Positions 1 through 4,372 of a DNA stretch of 5,595 nucleotides are shown here, one piece after another. Every line of letters begins with the position of its first letter. Positions within the stretch are counted from its first letter, which is position 1. The stretch comes from Planctomycetota bacterium (GTDB taxonomy: Bacteria > Planctomycetota > B143-G9): NCBI GenBank assembly GCA_003644275.1, contig QNBY01000089.1, positions 1 to 5,595 of the forward strand. The letters run 5' to 3'. Below the pieces are notes generated by a model. It worked only from the letters and a program-made list of their open reading frames with translations, was not told where the DNA came from and made no database searches. The position numbers and the translations under genes were made by a program.

Positions 1-1020
1 AAGGGCAAGTGCTTCTTCCACCGGGGGAAGCTGTACCACACCATATTCGCCCAGCAGTTCGACCGCGAGCAGTTGGAGGGCCTGAGCGAGCTCGCCACGC
101 GCATAAGGCAGATAGCCAAGAGCCGCGCTGGGATGGACTTCCTGCAGGGGCTTCTGTCGCACAAGCGGGCGATGCTCTACTTCCAGCAACCGAGCACGCG
201 GACCTTCCTCTCTTTCTACGCGGCCTGCCAGATACTGGGACTGAAGGCGGCGGAGGTGCGCAACACGCAGACCTCGAGCGAGGTGAAGGGCGAGACGCCG
301 GAGGACTCGGTGAGGACGTTTTCCTCGTTCTTCGACGTCATAATCATGCGCCATCCGGAGGCGGGGTTCGCGGAGAAGATAGCGTGGCTGCTGTCCAACA
401 CGGAGCGGCCGGTGCCGGTCATCAACGCGGGCTCCGGGAAGGACCAGCACCCGACGCAGGCGCTGCTGGACGTGTACACCCTCATCCGTTCCTTCGAGGA
501 GCGCGACGGCATAGACGGCAAGACGATAGTGTTCTGCGGGGACCTGAAGCGCGGCAGGACGGTGAGGTCGCTCGCGCTGTTGCTCACGAACTTCAACGAC
601 GTGAGGATGTACTTCGTGGCTCCCGAGGAGCTCCAGATAGAGGCGGACATAACCGAGGCCCTCGAGCGCAAGGGCGTGAAGTACGACAAGGTGTACTCCC
701 TGAGCGAGGTTGTGGCCGAGGCCGACGCCATATACATGACGCGCCTTCAGGACGAATGGGACGTGGCGGGCGAGAGACGCAAGCTGGACCTCGGAAAGTA
801 CAACTTCCTGCCGGAATACCTGCAGAGGATGAAGCCCACGTCCGTGATAATGCACCCCCTCCCCAGGCGCAACGAGATACCCGTCGAGGTGGACAAGGAC
901 CCGCGGGCGGTGTACTGGCGGCAGGTGCGAAACGGCATGTGGGTGCGCGTGGCGCTGCTCGCGACCACCTTCAGGCTCGACGAGCTCATCTTCCAGCATT
1001 ACGAGTACCACAACAGGTGA
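1..1020 (+). CDS. pyrB: Aspartate carbamoyltransferase-type enzyme, 5' partial
   Basis: The frame is open from base 1 to the TGA at 1018-1020, giving 339 residues. The true start lies upstream of the window; TTG at 73 is only an internal leucine codon. The family transfers a carbamoyl group between carbamoyl phosphate and aspartate, in the cytoplasm. Numbering from the first codon seen, the carbamoyl-phosphate loop is PSTRT (64-68). The Ser/Lys loop is SSEVKGET (92-99), followed by MRHP (116-119) and HPTQALLD (150-157). GDLKRGRTVRSL (180-191), MTRLQDEW (246-253) and HPLPR (285-289) complete the site. HPTQ with GRTVRSL and TRLQ fits ATCase better than OTCase. The loop reads STRTF where E. coli PyrB and OTCases have STRTR. 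No PyrI-like regulatory gene follows; carbamate kinase starts 3 nt later. That context leaves open a catabolic role (carbamoyl-aspartate to carbamoyl phosphate) beside pyrimidine synthesis. The family assignment is firm; the direction of the reaction is inferred. Confidence 0.88.
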   Translation, partial: KGKCFFHRGKLYHTIFAQQFDREQLEGLSELATRIRQIAKSRAGMDFLQGLLSHKRAMLYFQQPSTRTFLSFYAACQILGLKAAEVRNTQTSSEVKGETPEDSVRTFSSFFDVIIMRHPEAGFAEKIAWLLSNTERPVPVINAGSGKDQHPTQALLDVYTLIRSFEERDGIDGKTIVFCGDLKRGRTVRSLALLLTNFNDVRMYFVAPEELQIEADITEALERKGVKYDKVYSLSEVVAEADAIYMTRLQDEWDVAGERRKLDLGKYNFLPEYLQRMKPTSVIMHPLPRRNEIPVEVDKDPRAVYWRQVRNGMWVRVALLATTFRLDELIFQHYEYHNR

Positions 1021-1023
1021 GAC

Positions 1024-1974
1024 ATGGGCAAGAAAATAGTGGTGGCGCTCGGCGGGAACTCGATAATCCGGCCGGGCGAGGATCCCACCGTCTACAGCCA
1101 GTTCGCCAACACCCGTGAGGCCCTGAAGCCGATAGCGGAACTCGTGCGGGCGGGACACGACGTCGTGCTCACGCACGGGAACGGCCCCCAGGTGGGCAAC
1201 ATACTGATACGCTCCGAGAAGGCGGCGGGCGAGGCCTACGAGCTGCCCCTGGGCGTGTGCGTGGCCCAGTCGCAGGGCGAGATGGGCTACATGATAGCCC
1301 AGTGCATGAAGAACATGCTGGTGCGGGGCGGCGTCTCCGACCGCGAGGTGGTGGCGGTGGTGACGCAGGTGCTTGTGGACCCGGACGACCCCGCCATGAG
1401 CAACCCCGTGAAGCCGGTAGGACCCTTCTTCGACGAGAAGCGGGCCCGCGAGCTGGAGAAACACGGCGTGGCCGTCAGGGAGGACGCCGGGCGCGGCTGG
1501 CGCCGAGTGGTTCCCTCTCCCGTGCCGCGCAGCGTGGTGGAGCGCCATTCCATCCGCAACTTGATAGACCACGGCTACATAGTGGTGGCGGTGGGCGGCG
1601 GCGGCTGCCCGGTGTACTACGAGGCGGACGGGACGCTCGAGGGCGTGGACGCCGTGGTGGACAAGGACCTGGCCTCGAAGGTGCTCGCGCTGGAGATAGG
1701 GGCGCAGGTGATGATAATCTCCACCGGCGTGCCGCACGCCTGCCTGTGGTACGGCACGGAACGCGAGCGGCCGATAGAGAGGGCCACGGCCTCGGAGTTC
1801 CGGAAGTGGCTCGATGAGGGCCATTTCGCGGCGGGAAGCATGGAGCCCAAGATACGGGCGGCGGTGGAGTTCGTCGAGAACGGCGGCGAAGAGGTGATAA
1901 TCACCCTGCCCGAGTTGGTGGAAGAAGCGTTTCACGGACGGGCCGGAACCCACGTACTGCCCGATCCGAGTTGA
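1024..1974 (+). CDS. arcC: Carbamate kinase
   Basis: This enzyme converts carbamoyl phosphate plus ADP to carbamate plus ATP, the energy-yielding last step of arginine-deiminase-type fermentations. It belongs to the amino-acid kinase fold and acts in the cytoplasm. The 316-residue length is normal for the family. Motifs run in the expected order: ALGGN (8-12), THGNGPQVG (50-58), NPVKPVGPF (127-135) with Lys130 at the usual catalytic position, GWRRVVPSP (158-166), VAVGGGGCP (188-196), EGVDAVVDKDLAS (206-218) and FAAGSMEPK (268-276). The ATG at 1024 is chosen because the glycine-rich ALGGN strand begins at residue 8. An AGGTGA (1015-1020) that includes the stop of the previous gene can serve as its Shine-Dalgarno. 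The gap to the upstream gene is 3 nt and to the downstream gene 15 nt, so the three are probably one operon. No arginine deiminase gene is visible; it could lie upstream, or the pathway could be different. Confidence 0.95.
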   Translation: MGKKIVVALGGNSIIRPGEDPTVYSQFANTREALKPIAELVRAGHDVVLTHGNGPQVGNILIRSEKAAGEAYELPLGVCVAQSQGEMGYMIAQCMKNMLVRGGVSDREVVAVVTQVLVDPDDPAMSNPVKPVGPFFDEKRARELEKHGVAVREDAGRGWRRVVPSPVPRSVVERHSIRNLIDHGYIVVAVGGGGCPVYYEADGTLEGVDAVVDKDLASKVLALEIGAQVMIISTGVPHACLWYGTERERPIERATASEFRKWLDEGHFAAGSMEPKIRAAVEFVENGGEEVIITLPELVEEAFHGRAGTHVLPDPS

Positions 1975-1979
1975 CAGAC

Positions 1980-1985
1980 AGGAGG
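1980..1985 (+). promoter_or_regulatory. Shine-Dalgarno of the OTCase-family gene
   Basis: AGGAGG lies 4 nt before the ATG at 1990, just after the carbamate kinase stop at 1972-1974. It fixes the OTCase-family start and excludes any longer N-terminus. Confidence 0.85.
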
Positions 1986-1989
1986 CAAG

Positions 1990-2922
1990 ATGCGACATCT
2001 TTTGACTCTCGCGGAGTGGAGCAGCGAGGAGATAGGGAAGGTCCTGGAGCTCGCGGCGCACGTCAAAGCCCATCCGGGGACCTACAGCAACGCCTGCGAC
2101 CGGCAGACGCTGCTCATGATCTTCGAGAAGCCGAGCCTCAGGACTCGACTGTCCTTCGAGGCGGCGATGACCCAGATGGGCGGCCACGCGATATACTACG
2201 ACACCTCGCGCTCCCCCATGGGCGCCGGCAAGGAGAGCATCCACGACACCGTGAAGGCCGCCGGCCGCTTCGTGGACATAATAATGGCGAGGCTGTTCGA
2301 CCACGCGCACCTGGAAGAGATGGCGAAGCACTCGCCCGTGCCGGTGATAAACGCGCTCACGAACTTCTCCCATCCCTGCCAGATACTCGGCGACCTGCAG
2401 ACCATACGGGAGAAGAAGGGGCGCCTCGAAGGGCTGAAGCTGGCCTACGTGGGCGACAGCAACAACAACGTGACCCACTCGCTGCTGTACGGAGCGGCGA
2501 AGGTGGGGATGGACATAACGGTTGGCTGCCCCGACGCGGAAGCCTACCGGCCGCGGCCGCACGTGCTGGAGAAGGCGAAGGCGGACGCCGCGGAACGGGG
2601 CTCGCGCGTCGAGCTCGTGCACGACGCCGTGGAGGCCGTGAGGGACGCCGACGTGGTGTACACCGATTCCTGGATGAGCTACCACATCCCGCCGGAGGAG
2701 CAGGAGAAGCGGGTCAAGGACCTCATGCCCTTCCAGGTGACGGCGGAGCTCATGGCCCACGCGAAGGAAGACGCGATATTCATGAACTGCCTTCCCGCGC
2801 TGAGAGGGTTCGAACAGACGGCCGAGGTGATAGACGGGCGCTGGTCGGTGGTGTTCGACGAGGCGGAGAACCGCCTCCACGCCCAGAAGGCCGTCATCCT
2901 GTACCTGCTGGGCAAGGTGTGA
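1990..2922 (+). CDS. Ornithine carbamoyltransferase-family protein with variant substrate loop
   Basis: The 310-residue protein belongs to the aspartate/ornithine carbamoyltransferase fold. Carbamoyl-phosphate residues are intact: KPSLRTR (47-53), MAR (99-101) and HPCQ (128-131). HPCQ is the OTCase form. GDSNNNVTHSL (155-165), Asp226 and Ser230 also match ornithine-site positions. Two signatures differ from textbook OTCase. The DxWxSMG loop reads DSWMSYH (226-232), and the HCLPA motif reads NCLPA (266-270), keeping the cysteine but losing the histidine. The C-terminal FDEAENRLHAQKA stretch is typical of OTCases. The protein ends soon after YLLGKV, so it lacks the extra C-terminal helix known in putrescine carbamoyltransferase. 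In this operon it would most simply convert citrulline to ornithine and carbamoyl phosphate for the kinase, or run the reverse. Because the substrate loop differs, a related amine substrate or a lineage-specific OTCase are both possible, so no gene symbol is given. Its start is set by AGGAGG 4 nt upstream, and a tRNA-Leu begins 24 nt after its stop. Confidence 0.88.
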   Translation: MRHLLTLAEWSSEEIGKVLELAAHVKAHPGTYSNACDRQTLLMIFEKPSLRTRLSFEAAMTQMGGHAIYYDTSRSPMGAGKESIHDTVKAAGRFVDIIMARLFDHAHLEEMAKHSPVPVINALTNFSHPCQILGDLQTIREKKGRLEGLKLAYVGDSNNNVTHSLLYGAAKVGMDITVGCPDAEAYRPRPHVLEKAKADAAERGSRVELVHDAVEAVRDADVVYTDSWMSYHIPPEEQEKRVKDLMPFQVTAELMAHAKEDAIFMNCLPALRGFEQTAEVIDGRWSVVFDEAENRLHAQKAVILYLLGKV

Positions 2923-2946
2923 ACGGGGAGAAGGAAGCGTGAGAAA

Positions 2947-3031
2947 GGGCGCGTGGCGGAACCGGCAGACGCGCAAGATTTAGGATCTTGTGGAGAAATC
3001 CGTGGGGGTTCGAGTCCCCCCGCGCCCACCA
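2947..3031 (+). tRNA. tRNA-Leu (anticodon UAG)
   Basis: A complete 85-nt class II tRNA can be folded by eye. The acceptor stem is GGGCGCG (2947-2953) with CGCGCCC (3021-3027), discriminator A3028 and an encoded CCA (3029-3031). The anticodon stem CAAGA/TCTTG (2974-2978/2986-2990) closes the loop TTTAGGA, placing anticodon TAG at 2981-2983, which reads CUN leucine codons. A long variable arm with GGA/TCC paired around GAAA is diagnostic of tRNA-Leu here. The T arm is GGGGG/CCCCC (3004-3008/3016-3020) with loop TTCGAGT. It starts only 24 nt after the OTCase-family stop, with no room for a full promoter in that gap. Confidence 0.97.
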
Positions 3032-3045
3032 GGAACGAAAAAGAG

Positions 3046-3073
3046 ACAGGCGAGGGCATACGCCCTCGCCTGT
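3046..3073 (-). terminator. Intrinsic terminator of the secreted-protein gene
   Basis: A perfect 12-bp inverted repeat (ACAGGCGAGGGC at 3046-3057 with GCCCTCGCCTGT at 3062-3073) closes a 4-nt loop. Read on the minus strand, the stem is followed after 3 nt by a run of five T (complement of A3038-3042). It lies 33 nt beyond the stop of the minus-strand gene, the classic layout for Rho-independent termination. On the plus strand the stem has no U-run after it, so it would stop transcription from the tRNA side less efficiently, though the two units converge on it. Confidence 0.85.
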
Positions 3074-3106
3074 GCCATTGAGGGAAAGGAAGGTCCGCCC
3101 GGCGGC

Positions 3107-3760
3107 CTACCTGGGGTTCTCCACGGGAGGCGGCTCGGGGGCGTTCCAGCGCTTGCCGGGGCGCTCGCCGCCCGGCCTGCCGGGACGATCGCCGCGGTCC
3201 CGCGGGGGGCGATCCATGCCCGGCCGGCGGTCGGAGCGAAGGGAGCGGCCGACCGTCTTGCCGAGGTTCTCCACGGCCCTGTCGCGGTCCTTCTTCTTGA
3301 TGGCGAGCAGGTTCTCGGAGTGCCTGATGTCCTCGTCCACTATGCGGGTGCAGATGGCCTTGATGTCCTGGGCGTAGAGCTTGCGGACGGTCTCGATTAT
3401 CTCCTTGATGTTGGGCTTGGGCGGCTTCTCCGCGTCGGGATTCTCGTTGCGGAGACGCTCGAGCTCGTTCTTGTACTCCTCGCGGATGGACTCGCGGATC
3501 TTGAGCCGCAGGTCGCGCAGGTCCTCCATGACCTTCTTCATCACCTCGGCGTGGCGCTTCATCTCGGCCTTGTATTCCTCGCTGGGGTCTATGCGGAAGG
3601 GATCGAGCAGTCGTCCGGCGCGTTCCTTCATGCGGTCGGGCACGGGCCTGCGGTCGCGCGGACGGTCGGGACGGCGCGGCCCTCTCTCGGCGAAGGCGGC
3701 GGGAGCGGCCAGGAAGAGCGCCGCGAGGAAGAGCGTGGTGAGCACTATCGTTCGTTTCAT
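3107..3760 (-). CDS. Hypothetical secreted Arg/Pro-rich protein with charged helical core
   Basis: I do not recognise this 217-residue protein. The start at 3760 is supported by a GGAGG 5 nt upstream and by the signal peptide that begins there. MKR is followed by a hydrophobic stretch (about 5-23) and a probable signal-peptidase I site after AFA (24). No lipobox cysteine is seen, so the product should be exported, to the periplasm if the cell is diderm. Residues 25-45 and 173-212 are rich in Arg, Pro, Asp and Gly and look disordered. Residues 57-105 and 115-172 are dense in Lys, Glu and Arg and should form long amphipathic helices, possibly coiled coils, split by a Pro-rich turn (108-117). 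There is one cysteine (137). The overall plan recalls small periplasmic helical proteins such as the Spy/CpxP group, but their LTxxQ motif is not seen, so this is only an analogy. It stands alone, convergent to the tRNA and divergent from rsfS, with its own terminator. That it is a real gene is well supported; its function is unknown. Confidence 0.82.
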   Translation of the reverse strand: MKRTIVLTTLFLAALFLAAPAAFAERGPRRPDRPRDRRPVPDRMKERAGRLLDPFRIDPSEEYKAEMKRHAEVMKKVMEDLRDLRLKIRESIREEYKNELERLRNENPDAEKPPKPNIKEIIETVRKLYAQDIKAICTRIVDEDIRHSENLLAIKKKDRDRAVENLGKTVGRSLRSDRRPGMDRPPRDRGDRPGRPGGERPGKRWNAPEPPPVENPR

Positions 3761-3765
3761 TGGAA

Positions 3766-3770
3766 CCTCC
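3766..3770 (-). promoter_or_regulatory. Shine-Dalgarno of the secreted-protein gene
   Basis: On the minus strand an AAAAGGAGG run ends 5 nt before the ATG at 3760. It decides the start: the same frame stays open far upstream (to about 4825), but that extension carries no signal peptide and runs antisense to rsfS and argS. Confidence 0.85.
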
Positions 3771-3934
3771 TTTTCTTGCGTTCGACCGTTATGTTGCAAG
3801 GGGCGTGCCAAAATACGCCGCCCGTCGTAACTCTCGTGACGACAAAGCGTTGCAGAGCAGGCCGGCAAGCGGCGCCGGAAGGGGAAGGCGCGGCCGAACG
3901 AAAGGTGTAGCGAGACCCCACACGCCGCGCCCGG

Positions 3935-3961
3935 TTGCGGAAGGGGAAAGGGAGATACAAT
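3935..3961 (+). promoter_or_regulatory. Possible sigma-70-type promoter for rsfS-argS
   Basis: TACAAT (3956-3961) is a close match to a -10 box. TTGCGG (3935-3940) upstream could be a -35 box, but the spacer is 15 nt, shorter than the ideal 17. Transcription would begin near 3968, giving a leader of about 50 nt before the rsfS start. It is the best candidate seen in the divergent region. Confidence 0.4.
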
Positions 3962-4008
3962 CCCGATACCTCGCGGCGCGGGCGTTCCGGGCCGGAGAAA
4001 CCGAATAC

Positions 4009-4013
4009 GGAGG
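4009..4013 (+). promoter_or_regulatory. Shine-Dalgarno that sets the rsfS TTG start
   Basis: GGAGG lies 5 nt before TTG at 4019. No other in-frame start nearby has such a site: TTG at 3935 sits in the likely promoter, and ATG at 4046 would remove part of the first conserved helix. Confidence 0.8.
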
Positions 4014-4018
4014 ACGAT

Positions 4019-4372
4019 TTGGACGAGACCCTTTCCGCGGCGGTCATGTGCGCGAGGAAAGCGCGCGAGAAGAAGGCTGACGACATAGTCGTGCTCGATC
4101 TGCGCGGGCTCACGGACGTCACGGATTTCTTCGTGATAGCGTCGGTGGGCGAGAGGCAGGGGAAGGCCGTCGCCGAGGAGATAATGAAGGAGATGAAGGA
4201 AGCGGGCCGGAAGCGCTTCGGCATCGAGGGTTCGGTGCGCGACGGCTGGCTGCTGCTGGACTACGTGGACGTGGTGGTGCACCTGTTCGAGCCCGACGCC
4301 CGCGAGTACTACGACCTTGAGAACCTGTGGGGCGACGCTCCGCGCGTGGAATGGGAGGAAGAAGGTGTTTGA
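4019..4372 (+). CDS. rsfS: Ribosomal silencing factor RsfS (Iojap/YbeB family)
   Basis: RsfS binds ribosomal protein L14 (uL14) on the 50S subunit and blocks subunit joining, saving energy in stationary phase or starvation. With the TTG start at 4019 it has 117 residues, the normal size for the family. Conserved blocks are all present: an N-terminal helix (2-19), ADDIVVLDLRGL (20-31), TDFFVIAS (35-42), EG (70-71), DGWLLLDYVDVVVHLF (75-90) and REYYDLENLWGDA (95-107). A longer reading from 3935 would add 28 residues rich in Arg, Gly and Pro with no family match. Its last 8 nt overlap the start of argS, so the two genes are probably translated in a coupled way. In many bacteria rsfS follows nadD; here it opens the visible operon, after a 258-nt gap. 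Confidence 0.94.
   Translation: MDETLSAAVMCARKAREKKADDIVVLDLRGLTDVTDFFVIASVGERQGKAVAEEIMKEMKEAGRKRFGIEGSVRDGWLLLDYVDVVVHLFEPDAREYYDLENLWGDAPRVEWEEEGV
4353..4358 (+). promoter_or_regulatory. Shine-Dalgarno of argS inside rsfS
   Basis: GGGAGG, within the last codons of rsfS, lies 6 nt before GTG at 4365. It supports the GTG start and the 8-nt overlap between the two genes. Confidence 0.8.

Larger units (their letters stand above)
3761..4018. other. Divergent intergenic region (non-coding)
   Basis: These 258 nt separate the minus-strand secreted-protein gene from rsfS, so they must hold promoters for both directions. I find no gene here. A short dyad, GGCGT (3802-3806) with ACGCC (3815-3819), and an imperfect GTCGT/ACGAC pair (3824-3828/3839-3843) flank an AT-richer stretch that could be an operator or promoter area for the minus-strand gene, but I could not find a convincing -35/-10 pair there. 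Confidence 0.6.

Noticed and set aside
9..1118. Long plus-strand frame overlapping the ATCase-type and carbamate kinase genes, with a similar one at 1971-2942 over the OTCase-family gene
   Set aside because: Both are Arg/Gly/Ala-rich shadow translations caused by high GC; the conserved enzyme motifs all lie in the other frame.
1990..2922. Putrescine carbamoyltransferase as the identity of the third gene
   Set aside because: The protein has HPCQ instead of HPTQ, a different substrate loop (SYH), and no C-terminal helical extension.
2679..3059. Minus-strand frame running across the antisense of tRNA-Leu
   Set aside because: Its GAGGLEPP-like stretch is the usual spurious translation of a reverse-complemented tRNA 3' half.
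3046..3073. The same hairpin as a strong plus-strand terminator for the tRNA transcript
   Set aside because: On the plus strand the stem is followed by GCCATTGAG, with no U-run, so only the minus-strand direction has the full intrinsic-terminator signature.
3802..3843. Short inverted repeats in the divergent region as a defined operator
   Set aside because: Arms are only 5 bp, common by chance in GC-rich DNA, and no matching promoter elements could be placed around them.
3935..4018. Upstream TTG start for rsfS
   Set aside because: It adds 28 residues with no family match, has a poorly placed Shine-Dalgarno, and overlaps the best promoter candidate; TTG at 4019 has GGAGG at ideal spacing and gives the normal protein length.
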